Notes under the pieces: model-generated | What the model was told of the DNA's origin: nothing | The model's input: the letters and a program-made list of their open reading frames with translations, nothing else | Databases searched by the model: none | Shown: positions 1-8,056 of the stretch, piece after piece | How the letters are laid out: each line of letters begins with the position of its first letter | How positions within the stretch are numbered: position 1 is the stretch's first letter | Source of the DNA: Eisenbergiella tayi | Lineage (GTDB): Bacteria > Bacillota > Clostridia > Lachnospirales > Lachnospiraceae | DNA: 44,054 nt | NCBI RefSeq assembly: GCF_001881565.1 | Contig: NZ_MPDJ01000009.1 | Span: 7,124 to 51,177, forward strand | Direction: 5' to 3' | Program-made: the position numbers and the translations under genes

Positions 1-1
1 C

Positions 2-235
2 ACCCGCCCCAAAGGAAACGACTACACCATCTCCGACGACCGCCCCATCCTGGAATTCTTTGCCTCCCACCGCCAGGACACCCCCGAAGCCCTCGTCCAC
101 GCAGTATGCACCAATTCAGCCCTCTGGGGCCTGGACCTGACCACCCTCCCCAACCTGGAAAAAACCGTCTGCCAAGACCTAATCCTAATCCAGCAAAAAG
201 GAGCCTACGAACTAATGAAAAAATGCCTCAACTAA
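2..235 (+). CDS. Tagaturonate reductase (UxaB-like), C-terminal end, partial
   Basis: Only the last 77 codons are inside the window, reading in frame 2 to a TAA stop at 233-235. The visible peptide includes SDDRPILEFFASH, then NSALWGLDLTTLP, and ends MKKCLN. As far as I recall, this matches the C-terminal helical domain of tagaturonate/fructuronate reductases of the mannitol dehydrogenase family. Those enzymes reduce tagaturonate to altronate with NADH in galacturonate breakdown. The start, Rossmann domain and catalytic lysine lie outside, so the substrate cannot be checked. Codon use is striking: nearly every third base is C and G is rare on this strand, unlike the genes to the right. A terminator-like hairpin follows at 342-368. 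Confidence 0.6.
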   Translation, partial: TRPKGNDYTISDDRPILEFFASHRQDTPEALVHAVCTNSALWGLDLTTLPNLEKTVCQDLILIQQKGAYELMKKCLN

Positions 236-341
236 TTTTTCATCCCTACTAATTCTCCATACCAACTATTTTTCCACCCAACTATTTTTTCCTTCACCCA
301 TTAACCCAATCTTATTATTAATCCCTTTATCCTCCAAAAAC

Positions 342-376
342 CAGGCCGGATTCCCCTTCTCCGGCCTGTCATCTTT
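342..376 (+). terminator. Terminator of the partial reductase gene
   Basis: A 9-bp perfect stem, CAGGCCGGA (342-350) with TCCGGCCTG (360-368), has a 9-base loop. It is preceded by AAAAA and followed by TCATCTTTT. The T-tract is interrupted, so termination may be partial. Confidence 0.6.
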
Positions 377-417
377 TCCCTTCTCCCTTTTCCCTTTCCC
401 TTTTCTCTTTTCTCCCC
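372..417. repeat. Homopyrimidine tract with mirror repeat
   Basis: Forty-six consecutive bases are C or T. Within it 387-405 is a perfect mirror repeat (C, T4, C3, T3, C3, T4, C) centred on 396. Such tracts can form triplex DNA; no function is shown. Confidence 0.6.
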
Positions 418-433
418 GCCCACCACTACCCCA

Positions 434-488
434 GGATAAACCCATCCGGCGGAAGCCCAGAGGCCCCCTGCGGCGGATGGGTTTATCC
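434..488. repeat. 15-bp perfect inverted repeat, possible terminator or operator
   Basis: GGATAAACCCATCCG (434-448) is repeated in inverse orientation as CGGATGGGTTTATCC (474-488), with a 25-base spacer. There is no T-run after it. It lies just upstream of the promoter at 500-528, so an operator or a second terminator is possible. Confidence 0.6.
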
Positions 489-499
489 GTCCCACCCCA

Positions 500-528
500 T
501 TTACATTTTTTTCTTATAGTGTTATGCT
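500..528 (+). promoter_or_regulatory. Promoter of the esterase/acyltransferase unit
   Basis: TTTACA (500-505), a 17-base spacer, then TATGCT (523-528). The start codon at 579 would give a leader of about 44 bases that contains the hairpin at 545-562. Confidence 0.5.
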
Positions 529-578
529 TTTCCTATGAAAAGGAATTCTGCCCCCGCAGAATATGGGTAAACTAAAAG

Positions 579-1520
579 ATGGCAATAAACAAAGCAATGC
601 GAACCGTCCTGAAGGCTCTCTCCTACGGCGACATCAATGTACAGTCCTCCAGGGCCTTTGCCAACATCAAGGCAATCGATCCACTCAAGCGCTTTTACAG
701 AACCATCGATACCAAAATATACAACGGCGCCTATGAGGTTCCCACCCGCATCTATCTTCCGGGAGAAGAGCTCCCTGCCCCAAACGGGATGGAAGGAAAT
801 ACCCTGCCCGTGCTTTTGTTTCTCCACGGCGGAGGATGGGTTACGGAAAGTGTGGATACTTATGACCGGGTTTGTGCCGGATTAGCCAAAGACACAGGGC
901 ACGCCGTGGTTTCCGTCGGTTACCGCCTGGCGCCCGAATTCCCGTTTCCTGCCGGGCTGGAGGACTGTTATGCGGTGGCAAAGGCTATTTATACCAACCG
1001 TTTTCTTCTGAATACGGATCCTTCCCGCATCACCCTGATAGGAGACAGCGCCGGGGGCAATCTCGCCGCCGCCCTGTCCTTAATGGCAAGGGATCGCGGT
1101 GAATTTATGCCGCAGCAGCAGGTTCTCATTTATCCGGCCGTTAACAACGATTATTCGGAGGCTTCCCCCTTTCCTTCCGTTATGGAAAACGGAAGCGATT
1201 TTCTTCTCACACGGCAGAAGCTGTGCCAGTACCTGGATTACTACCAAAGCAGCGAAGAAGATCGGCAGAATCCCTATTTTGCCCCCATACTGGAGCCGGA
1301 CTTATCCGGGCAGCCCCGGACACTGATACTTACCGCGGAATTCGATCCGCTGCGGGATGAAGGGGAGGCCTACGGACGAAAGCTCCTCGAGGCGGGAAAT
1401 GAAGTGGAAATACACAGAATAAAAGATGCACTCCACGGTTTTTTCGCCCTGGGCATCAAATACTATCATGTACAGGAAAGCTATACAATCATCAATCAAT
1501 TTCTGAAGGAGAATGAATAA
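579..1520 (+). CDS. Alpha/beta hydrolase, hormone-sensitive-lipase (HSL) type esterase
   Basis: A 313-residue cytoplasmic esterase of the HSL family (bacterial carboxylesterase group IV). The oxyanion-hole motif HGGG is at residues 83-86, the nucleophile Ser157 lies in GDSAGG, and Asp256 (AEFDPLRD) and His286 (DALHGFF) complete the triad. Length is normal for the family. No signal peptide is seen. The ribosome binding site before the first ATG is weak; ATG at 597 is an alternative start. The stop overlaps the next gene by 8 bases, so the two are probably co-translated. Pairing with a putative acyltransferase suggests a substrate with an acyl ester, but the compound is unknown. Confidence 0.85.
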   Translation: MAINKAMRTVLKALSYGDINVQSSRAFANIKAIDPLKRFYRTIDTKIYNGAYEVPTRIYLPGEELPAPNGMEGNTLPVLLFLHGGGWVTESVDTYDRVCAGLAKDTGHAVVSVGYRLAPEFPFPAGLEDCYAVAKAIYTNRFLLNTDPSRITLIGDSAGGNLAAALSLMARDRGEFMPQQQVLIYPAVNNDYSEASPFPSVMENGSDFLLTRQKLCQYLDYYQSSEEDRQNPYFAPILEPDLSGQPRTLILTAEFDPLRDEGEAYGRKLLEAGNEVEIHRIKDALHGFFALGIKYYHVQESYTIINQFLKENE

Positions 1521-3336
1521 AGTGTTTGGCACCAAAGGATCTCATTGGAGAAAACTGGACAATGCCGCCAAAATTTTCCCGGCCACCAGCAACAAAAAGG
1601 ACACCCGGGTTTTCCGCTTTTATTGTGAGCTGAAGGAACCCGTAGACGGCAGCATATTACAGTCCGCACTGGATAAAACGATAGATAAGTACCCTGTTTT
1701 CCTATCCGTCATGCGTAAAGGCTTCTTCTGGTATTACCTGGAAAAAAGCGACCTGAAGCCCAAAGTAAAGGAAGAGGTGGATCCACCCTGTCTGAATCTG
1801 TACATCAGAGACAGGAAAACCCTTCTGTTTCAGGTTGTCTATTATAAAAACCGGATTAATTTCGAAGTTTTTCACGCCCTCACGGATGGTACCGGAGCCA
1901 TACAGTTTCTGAAGGAGCTTGTAAAAAATTATCTGATTCTCAGGTACAGGGACGCCGCCCTGCCCGATATATCCTTCACGGAGGAGGACATGACTCTGCA
2001 GGACCAGGAATCAGACGGATTTTCCAAATACTATTCCAAGACCGAAAGCCGCCAGGGCAAAAAAGCCAGCTCCTTCCAGATTTCCGGCCCGCGTACAGGT
2101 TATGGAAGCCTGAATATTACGGAAGGTCTTGTATCCTGTCAGGCGCTGCTTAAGAAGGCCAAGGAATACGGAGTCTCCATGACCGTTTTTCTTACCGCTG
2201 TTTTCCTGTGTGCAATCCATGAGGAGCGCAGCAGACGGCAGCGGAGAAAGCCTGTAATCCTCATGGTTCCCGTGAATCTGAGGAAATATTTTCCATCCTC
2301 TTCCATGCTGAACTTTTTCGGCTGGATAGAACCGGGCTATCTTTTCGCAGAGGAATATTTCTCTTTTACTGATGTGGTACAGTCCGTCAGCGCTTATTTC
2401 CATGAAGAGCTGACAAAGGAAAGACTGGGGCAGAGAATGAGCAGTCTTATGGGCCTGGAACAAAATCCCATCCTGCGTATTTTCCCTCTGGAGCTGAAGA
2501 ATCTGGGCATGCAGCTGGGCGCACAGCTTGCAAAAAAGGATGTATCCGCTGTTTTTTCCAACCTCGGCGTGGTTTCCATGCCAAAGGAATACGTTCCTTA
2601 TATCAGCCGGTTCGGCGTCTTTACCAGCACGCCTAAGATCGAACTGAGCATGTGCTCCTTTGAGGATGATTTGGTTCTCAGCTTTGCCTCCGGTTTTCAG
2701 AATCAGAATATTGAACGGAATTTTTTCCGTATACTGAAAAGCTTCGGTGTGGAATCCTCCATACTGGAAGACAGGTTTCCGGTCAAAAAAGCGCCGGAAT
2801 ATAAGGGGCTCCGCTTTTTCCAGTGGTTTTCCTTCTGCTGTATTGCCGCCGCCTGCGCTGCTGTCATGGTAAATATTATTTTCACACCGACACTGCGATG
2901 GTCCGCCTATGTCATCGGCGGTTCCTTAAGTATGTGGCTCGCGCTTGCACTCGGCTTCTTCAAAAGGCATAATCTTCTGAAGAATGCCATATGGCAGATG
3001 CTTCTCATCCCGGCCGTGTGTGTGTTGTGGGATCTGTTTACCGGCTGGTATGGCTGGTCCGTGGATTATGTGCTGCCTGCGGTGTGCCTTCTCATCCAGT
3101 TATCCATGCTGATCATCACAAAAGTACAGAAGCTGAAGGTGCAGGATTATATGATTTATTATATTCTGGCCGGGCTGTACGGCCTGCTTCCGGCGGTGCT
3201 TCTGATTACAGGAGCCGCCCACGTCATGTATCTGTGCGTTCTCTGCAGCGGCATCAGTTTTCTTCTGTTGACCGGGCTGCTGATTTTCAAGGGGAAGGAG
3301 ATGTTCTCCGAACTTTATAAAAAACTCCATTTTTAA
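1513..3336 (+). CDS. Condensation/acyltransferase-like protein with C-terminal membrane domain (DUF6320-like)
   Basis: This 607-residue protein has two parts. Residues about 1-430 look like the condensation / alcohol acetyltransferase / WS-DGAT fold. The motif HALTDGTGA near residue 120 fits the HxxxDG acyl-transfer signature of that superfamily. Residues about 435-600 contain several hydrophobic helices separated by short loops, probably a membrane anchor; I associate this end with DUF6320, from memory. The start overlaps the esterase stop by 8 bases and AAGGAG lies only two bases before the ATG, so the GTG three codons later is possible. A strong terminator follows at once. The role is likely transfer of an acyl group to an unknown acceptor at the membrane, with the esterase as partner. 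Confidence 0.7.
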   Translation: MNKVFGTKGSHWRKLDNAAKIFPATSNKKDTRVFRFYCELKEPVDGSILQSALDKTIDKYPVFLSVMRKGFFWYYLEKSDLKPKVKEEVDPPCLNLYIRDRKTLLFQVVYYKNRINFEVFHALTDGTGAIQFLKELVKNYLILRYRDAALPDISFTEEDMTLQDQESDGFSKYYSKTESRQGKKASSFQISGPRTGYGSLNITEGLVSCQALLKKAKEYGVSMTVFLTAVFLCAIHEERSRRQRRKPVILMVPVNLRKYFPSSSMLNFFGWIEPGYLFAEEYFSFTDVVQSVSAYFHEELTKERLGQRMSSLMGLEQNPILRIFPLELKNLGMQLGAQLAKKDVSAVFSNLGVVSMPKEYVPYISRFGVFTSTPKIELSMCSFEDDLVLSFASGFQNQNIERNFFRILKSFGVESSILEDRFPVKKAPEYKGLRFFQWFSFCCIAAACAAVMVNIIFTPTLRWSAYVIGGSLSMWLALALGFFKRHNLLKNAIWQMLLIPAVCVLWDLFTGWYGWSVDYVLPAVCLLIQLSMLIITKVQKLKVQDYMIYYILAGLYGLLPAVLLITGAAHVMYLCVLCSGISFLLLTGLLIFKGKEMFSELYKKLHF

Positions 3337-3341
3337 ACGTA

Positions 3342-3373
3342 AAAAAGGAAGAACCCCATCGTTCTTCCTTTTT
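3342..3373. terminator. Bidirectional terminator between convergent genes
   Basis: A 13-bp stem (3342-3354 with 3361-3373) made of A5 GGAAGAAC and its complement, loop CCCATC. It has A-runs on one side and T-runs on the other, so it works for both the membrane fusion gene and the rubrerythrin gene. Confidence 0.9.
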
Positions 3374-3377
3374 CCTA

Positions 3378-3917
3378 CTAATAATTCTCACAATTCAGTG
3401 CAAAATATCCCTGAGGATAGCCGCAGGCCGGACATTTTTCAGGGGCGCATTTTCCAAAATGCACATAGCCGCAGTTCAGGCAGACCCAAACCTCTTCTTC
3501 CTCCTTGCAGAACACCTCTCCGTTTCTGAGATTTTCCGCAAGCTGGCGGAATCGGAAATCATGATGTCTTTCCACCTCACCCACATTGCGGAAAAGCTTT
3601 GCAATATCAAAGAAGCCTTCTTTTTCAGCCGTTTCCGCATAATCCCTGTACATTTCCGTCCATTCATATTTTTCACACATCTGAGATTCATTCAGGATCT
3701 CATCCAGCATAGGCAGAGCGCCTTCATTCATCATACGAAGCCAAATCTCCGCATGCTCCTGTTCATTTTTTGCCGTCTCTTCAAAAATATTGCCAATCTG
3801 GCGGAACCCGTCCTTATTGGCAATGCGGGAATAAATCCTGTATTTGGTTCCTGCCAGCAGTTCTCCGTCATAAGCTTTTTCCAGATTTTTATAGGTCTCA
3901 CTCTTTTTAAAATCCAT
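3378..3917 (-). CDS. Rubrerythrin
   Basis: A 179-residue di-iron peroxidase that protects anaerobes from hydrogen peroxide. The N-terminal ferritin-like four-helix domain carries ligands in ELLAGTKY and NEQEHAEIW, plus later glutamates near VGEVERHHDF. The C-terminal rubredoxin-like domain has two Cys pairs, CLNCGY and CPACGY, to hold one iron. The length is close to the usual 180-190. The ribosome binding site before the ATG is poor. The gene lies 43 bases downstream of the hybrid kinase, in the same direction, so it may also be read from the kinase promoter. Confidence 0.92.
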   Translation of the reverse strand: MDFKKSETYKNLEKAYDGELLAGTKYRIYSRIANKDGFRQIGNIFEETAKNEQEHAEIWLRMMNEGALPMLDEILNESQMCEKYEWTEMYRDYAETAEKEGFFDIAKLFRNVGEVERHHDFRFRQLAENLRNGEVFCKEEEEVWVCLNCGYVHFGKCAPEKCPACGYPQGYFALNCENY

Positions 3918-3960
3918 ATCCGTATCAGCCGCTTTTCTTTTATCATATGAAAAGCCGGCC

Positions 3961-5700
3961 TCAGCCGTTACTTATCAGCGCAAACAGCTTCACCATATCA
4001 ACCGGCTTCGTCAGGTATCCGTCCATGCCGCTCTGCCTGGCCCGATCGATATCCTCCCTGAACGCGTTGGCTGACAATCCGATTATACGCACACCGGCCG
4101 CATCCGAACGATCCATCTCACGGATTCTGCGGCAGGCCTCCAGGCCGTCCAAAACCGGCATCTGAATATCCATCAGGATAAACTGGTAATAGTCAACAGA
4201 GGAAGCTTCATATTTTTCTACCGCTTCCCTTCCGTCCATCGCCAGATCCACCTGTGCACCATTGCTTTCCAGTAAGAACGTAACAATCTCTGAATTAATC
4301 GGGTTATCCTCCGCCAGAAGGATCCTGCTGCCGGCAAGGCTGTCAGGAGACTGCTTCGAAGGATTGTCCGAATTCCGCCCTTTTTCCCTGCTTTCTTTAT
4401 CTTGATCCAGAAGCACCGATACCTTAAACCGGGAACCTTCCCCGGGTTTGCTCTCAACAGTGATTTCCCCGCCCATCATTTTGGAAAAATTCTGGCTGAT
4501 TGCCAGTCCGAGGCCTGTGCCTGAATACTGCCTGGATGTTACGGACTGCTCCTGCTCAAAAGGCTCGAATAACTTAGCCTGAAATTCCCTGCTGATGCCG
4601 CTGCCTGTATCGGTAATCAGAAATTCCATAGCCACCTTGTCTGTCCCGGAAGCTTTTCCGCTGGCTTCCAAAGCCACCCTGCCTCCGGAAGGCGTAAATT
4701 TCAGCGCGTTGGAAACGATATTAACCAGAATCTGGCTTAACCGCAGTTCATCTCCCGTTACATGTTCCAGGGATTGATCTTCATATTTCACAGACAGTTC
4801 AATACCGCTGTCTTCCGCCTTCTGCTTAAACATCACATAAACCCGATCCAGAACCTCCGTTATGCGGAAAGGCTCATGGGCAAGCTCCACTTTTCCGCTT
4901 TCTATTCTGGACATGTCCAGGATATCGTTAATCAATGTCAGAAGATAACTGGAAGAAAGATCTATCTTATCCAGGCAGTCAGCCAGCTTGTCCCTGTTGT
5001 CCAGGGAACGTCTGGCAATTTCCGTCATACCTATAATTCCGTTCATGGGAGTACGTATTTCATGAGACATGGAAGAAAGAAATTCACTTTTAGCCTGGCT
5101 CGCTTTTTCCGCCATATCCAGGGCATGCTGCATTTTTCTCTGCCAATGCCCGTAAACCAGGAACAAAAATACCAGAAGAATGAAACCTACATTTAACCGT
5201 ACCAGAATCTCTCTTGCAGACTTAACGCGCTTTTCCGAATACCTTTCCGCCGCGGATACCACCCTGTCGGCTGTTGTAAAATGGTCTTCGCTCATTTCAA
5301 ACAGCCTCCTGCTGTCCCCGTTCTGCCGCACATTCATGATTTCTTCCTTCAGAGCCTGCCACTTCAATGTCAGTTCTTCCAGCAGCGTCCGGTATTCCGC
5401 ATCAGGGAGGGCAATCAGATCATATTCCCCCTCTCCGGTACTCAACTCCGATATAATACTGTCAATATATTGGACCAGCTCATCGTTGGGATGCTGGTTC
5501 ATTTCCTGCTTTATGAGCCTCTGTGTGGCTCCCCGCACGATACCGGCATAATTGATTACTCTTGCATTTCCCTGCATACGGGAAATGGTGGAAAAAGAAG
5601 TTATGCTGATAATACCGAATACGACTGCTAAAAGGACAATGATCAAACGAACAATAATATTCTGTATCGTTTTATTTACGTTATGTCTCTCCGCCCACAT
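3961..5700 (-). CDS. Hybrid sensor histidine kinase with receiver domain
   Basis: A 579-residue membrane kinase. Start chosen at the ATG at 5700 because GGGAGG lies 7 bases before it; a TTG start at 5724 is the alternative. Order of parts: membrane helix (about 13-36), an extracellular helical sensor (about 40-165) with VRGATQRL reminiscent of PilJ/NarX-type four-helix bundles, a second membrane helix (about 170-184), then HisKA with His213 in SHEIRTP. Next are the HATPase boxes (SNALKF, DTGSGIS, GTGLGLAIS) and a receiver domain with phospho-acceptor Asp511 in LMDIQMP. No output domain is present, so signals must pass to another phosphotransfer or regulator protein. The ligand is unknown. Confidence 0.9.
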   Translation of the reverse strand: MWAERHNVNKTIQNIIVRLIIVLLAVVFGIISITSFSTISRMQGNARVINYAGIVRGATQRLIKQEMNQHPNDELVQYIDSIISELSTGEGEYDLIALPDAEYRTLLEELTLKWQALKEEIMNVRQNGDSRRLFEMSEDHFTTADRVVSAAERYSEKRVKSAREILVRLNVGFILLVFLFLVYGHWQRKMQHALDMAEKASQAKSEFLSSMSHEIRTPMNGIIGMTEIARRSLDNRDKLADCLDKIDLSSSYLLTLINDILDMSRIESGKVELAHEPFRITEVLDRVYVMFKQKAEDSGIELSVKYEDQSLEHVTGDELRLSQILVNIVSNALKFTPSGGRVALEASGKASGTDKVAMEFLITDTGSGISREFQAKLFEPFEQEQSVTSRQYSGTGLGLAISQNFSKMMGGEITVESKPGEGSRFKVSVLLDQDKESREKGRNSDNPSKQSPDSLAGSRILLAEDNPINSEIVTFLLESNGAQVDLAMDGREAVEKYEASSVDYYQFILMDIQMPVLDGLEACRRIREMDRSDAAGVRIIGLSANAFREDIDRARQSGMDGYLTKPVDMVKLFALISNG

Positions 5701-5802
5701 GAAGCTTCCTCCCGGTGCCTGCAAATTCGATCTTACAGCACTCCTGTTTTTCCGGCCGGCGTCCCTCCGCCGGTTCTTTCCAGAATCCGCAATCTTGATC
5801 AG

Positions 5803-5831
5803 ATTATATCATACACGATACATTTCTACAA
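5803..5831 (-). promoter_or_regulatory. Promoter of the hybrid kinase gene
   Basis: On the minus strand TTGTAG (5831-5826), a 17-base spacer, then TATAAT (5808-5803) with an extended TG before the -10. The leader would be about 95 bases. Confidence 0.6.
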
Positions 5832-5870
5832 ATAATCTTTCTCATCCGGTTTTCTGGTAACATATGTATA

Positions 5871-5916
5871 AAAAAGAAGCAAGACAGCTGTCGGAATATA
5901 CGACAGCCTGTCTTGC
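5871..5916 (-). terminator. Terminator of the P-loop ATPase gene
   Basis: Arms 5879-5893 and 5901-5916 form a 15-bp stem with one bulged C (5907) and a 7-base loop. On the minus strand it is followed by TTCTTTTTT. Confidence 0.85.
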
Positions 5917-6001
5917 CGGCAGGTTTACTTCTATGATTTATTCTATCTGGGGCGTATCTCTGCGGTCAAGCGGCCGGAAAGTACAATAACCTGTTATTTA
6001 T

Positions 6002-6526
6002 TTAAAGTTCTATTTCATTTAAGAACTCAGATACTTCTTTTCGGGTACGAAAGGTCAAGAACATTTTTTCAGGATGATTTTTTCGTATATTCAGGATACC
6101 GGGCCGGCATTTTTCCGGGAATTTCCATACCCATCCCAGGAACTGCCAAAAAGCCTTATCCTTCTTTTCATCCAGATAATCCGGGAAATCAACCCTTTTA
6201 TGCCCGTGACGCTTCCACACGCTATAAATGCACAGCAGTCTGTTAATATCAAAAAACAAAATCAAATCAGCCGCTTCCACTCTCATCTCCAGCGTTTCAT
6301 GATGGTTTCCGTCTATAATCCATTCCCGGCCGCTTATGTATTCCCTGTTTTTCTTCTCCCATTCCTCCTGCGGAGGATAAGTCCAGCCGGGCTGCCAGCA
6401 TTCTTTATCCAGATAAATAACCGGATATCCTGTTTTTTCTCCCAGCCTTTGAGCCGTCCAGCTCTTACCGCTTCCGGAATTCCCGAGAAGCATGATTCTT
6501 TTATATATTTTCCCCTTATATCTCAT
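6002..6526 (-). CDS. P-loop adenylate-kinase-like ATPase (FlaR-like topology modulation family)
   Basis: A 174-residue cytoplasmic protein. The Walker A motif GNSGSGKS is at residues 15-22 and is followed by TAQRLGEKTGYPVIYLDKE, typical of the family often named DNA topology modulation protein (FlaR). A hydrophobic strand (DLILFFDI) gives the Walker B region. The arrangement resembles small nucleoside/nucleotide kinases; the family name does not prove a role in DNA topology. GGAGGG sits 7 bases before the ATG. It lies 46 bases downstream of the MATE gene and is probably read with it; a strong terminator follows. Confidence 0.75.
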   Translation of the reverse strand: MRYKGKIYKRIMLLGNSGSGKSWTAQRLGEKTGYPVIYLDKECWQPGWTYPPQEEWEKKNREYISGREWIIDGNHHETLEMRVEAADLILFFDINRLLCIYSVWKRHGHKRVDFPDYLDEKKDKAFWQFLGWVWKFPEKCRPGILNIRKNHPEKMFLTFRTRKEVSEFLNEIEL

Positions 6527-6572
6527 GGAAACACCCTCCGCATTCTCTTAGTTCCGGCATTATTTCATCCTC

Positions 6573-7940
6573 TTATATCTCTTCCCCCTGCAGCCGGCTT
6601 CTCTTTTTCCTGACATAGATCAGGTACGGAACTTCAAAAAGCAGCATAGCGCTCCAGCCGGCGGCACAGGCAAGGGCCACGCCATAGATACCTATAACAG
6701 GGGCCGTCAGATAGGTAATCACCACTCTGATGCTTGTCTGTATAAAGGTACCGGCCAGGGTGACTCCCATTTTTCCAAGGCCCCGGAAATAACCCTGCAG
6801 GCCATTGGTAAAGGCCGGGAGAAGATAGAAAAAAGCCATGGTTTTCAGATATCGGCTTCCCAGCTCCACCACATTCCTGCCGCCTTCACCGCTTATGAAT
6901 GCTTTCATGAGCACATTCCGCGCCAGGAAAACCACCAGGAAGATAAAGATCCAATATAAGAATTCCATCATTAAGCCTGTGCGCAGTCCGTCATCTATCC
7001 GCCGCGTCTTCTGTTCCCGCGTCCCTTCTGCGCCCAGATTCTGGGCTGTAAAGGTAGTCATTCCGTGGGAAATGCTCTGTTCCGGCGTAAAGGCGAAATC
7101 ATCGACCCGGTTCACCGCCTGAAAGGCCGCGATTACATCCACTCCCAGCGGGTTTACCGCCCCCTGGATCAGGAGCTTGCCAATCGGCTGGCAGGCCTGC
7201 TGAAGAGCCGTAACACCGCCGTAACGCAGTGTCTTTTTCAAAAGTACGGGATCGATCCGAAAGTTCTCTTTGTCCGGATGAAGCAGAGGAACACGCTTTT
7301 TTATATATATCCATGTAAGAACTGCGGATACGCTCTCCGCAGCCACAGTGGTAACGGCAGAACAGACGATGCCGAACCCCAGACCTCCTATAAAAATCAA
7401 ATCCAGGAGTCCGTTCAGCAGGGAAGCAAACATCAGGAATTTTACCGGAGTGCCTGAATCCCCCACACTTTTCAGGGCCGCTGCCAGCGCGTTATAAAAA
7501 TAGGTAAACGGAGCTCCGAGTATAATAATTTTAAGGTAAATACATGCGCTGTCAAGAACACTGTCCGGCACGCGGAGCAGACTTAACAGAGGCCTGGCAA
7601 AAAACAGGCCGCAGACAGCGACAGCCAAGGAAAAATAGAGGCCGAATAAAAGGATTGTCGATAATTCCTTTTTCAGTTCCCCATGCCGTCCTGCCCCGAA
7701 GAAACCGCTCATCAGAACGCCTGCCCCCATGCAGATACCGGAAATTCCAAGTATGATGATATTCATAACCGGCCCCGCCGTTCCCAGGGCGGCCAGCGCT
7801 TCTTTTCCTATAAAACGGCCGGCGATAATGGAATCCACCGCATTATAAGCCAGCTGGAACAGATTCCCCACAATCAAAGGGACAGAATACCGGACCAAAT
7901 GGCCTGTAATGCTCCCTTTTGTCATATCCAAAGCTGCCAT
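6573..7940 (-). CDS. MATE family efflux transporter (first of three)
   Basis: A 455-residue polytopic membrane protein with about 12 hydrophobic helices in two homologous halves. The N-terminus (TKGSITGHLVRYSVPLIVGN) and the LFQLAYNAVDSIIAGRFIG segment are typical of the DinF/NorM-type MATE superfamily, which exports drugs or metabolites against Na+ or H+. Length is normal. GGAGGG lies just before the ATG at 7940. Upstream, between the rpiB-like stop and this start, is a promoter-like extended -10 and a terminator hairpin that a short reading frame runs through (see 7968-8044). The substrate cannot be predicted. Confidence 0.9.
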   Translation of the reverse strand: MAALDMTKGSITGHLVRYSVPLIVGNLFQLAYNAVDSIIAGRFIGKEALAALGTAGPVMNIIILGISGICMGAGVLMSGFFGAGRHGELKKELSTILLFGLYFSLAVAVCGLFFARPLLSLLRVPDSVLDSACIYLKIIILGAPFTYFYNALAAALKSVGDSGTPVKFLMFASLLNGLLDLIFIGGLGFGIVCSAVTTVAAESVSAVLTWIYIKKRVPLLHPDKENFRIDPVLLKKTLRYGGVTALQQACQPIGKLLIQGAVNPLGVDVIAAFQAVNRVDDFAFTPEQSISHGMTTFTAQNLGAEGTREQKTRRIDDGLRTGLMMEFLYWIFIFLVVFLARNVLMKAFISGEGGRNVVELGSRYLKTMAFFYLLPAFTNGLQGYFRGLGKMGVTLAGTFIQTSIRVVITYLTAPVIGIYGVALACAAGWSAMLLFEVPYLIYVRKKRSRLQGEEI

Positions 7941-7975
7941 GTTCCCCCTCCGTTTCCGCAGCGCACCCTAATCGT

Positions 7976-8027
7976 AAAAACCGGCAGCTGCCACAGGGAT
8001 TTTCTCCCGTCCGGGCATTCTGCCGGT
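7976..8027 (-). terminator. Terminator of the rpiB-like gene, or attenuator of the MATE gene
   Basis: On the minus strand ACCGGCAG (8027-8020) pairs with CTGCCGGT (7987-7980), followed by TTTTT. The loop is about 32 bases. It lies 30 bases after the rpiB-like stop and 36 bases before the MATE start, so either role is possible. Confidence 0.75.
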
Positions 8028-8038
8028 CTTTCCCAATA

Positions 8039-8044
8039 ATTATA
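8039..8044 (-). promoter_or_regulatory. Possible extended -10 promoter before the first MATE gene
   Basis: Minus strand TGATATAAT: an extended -10 with a full TATAAT (8044-8039), 13 bases after the rpiB-like stop. No good -35 is visible. It would start transcripts immediately before the hairpin at 7976-8027. Confidence 0.4.
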
Positions 8045-8056
8045 TCATTTCCTGGC

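Larger units (their letters stand above)
236..578. other. Intergenic region with hairpins, pyrimidine tract and a promoter
   Basis: No gene is supported here. The stretch holds a terminator-like hairpin (342-368), a 46-base run of only C and T (372-417), a 15-bp perfect inverted repeat (434-448 with 474-488), a promoter (500-528) and a small hairpin in the expected leader of the next gene (545-562, arms ATTCTGC/GCAGAAT with a CCCC loop). Confidence 0.7.

Noticed and set aside
2011..2463. Long minus-strand open frame opposite the acyltransferase-like gene
   Set aside because: No ribosome binding site and no recognisable domain; it is a mirror of the real coding strand.
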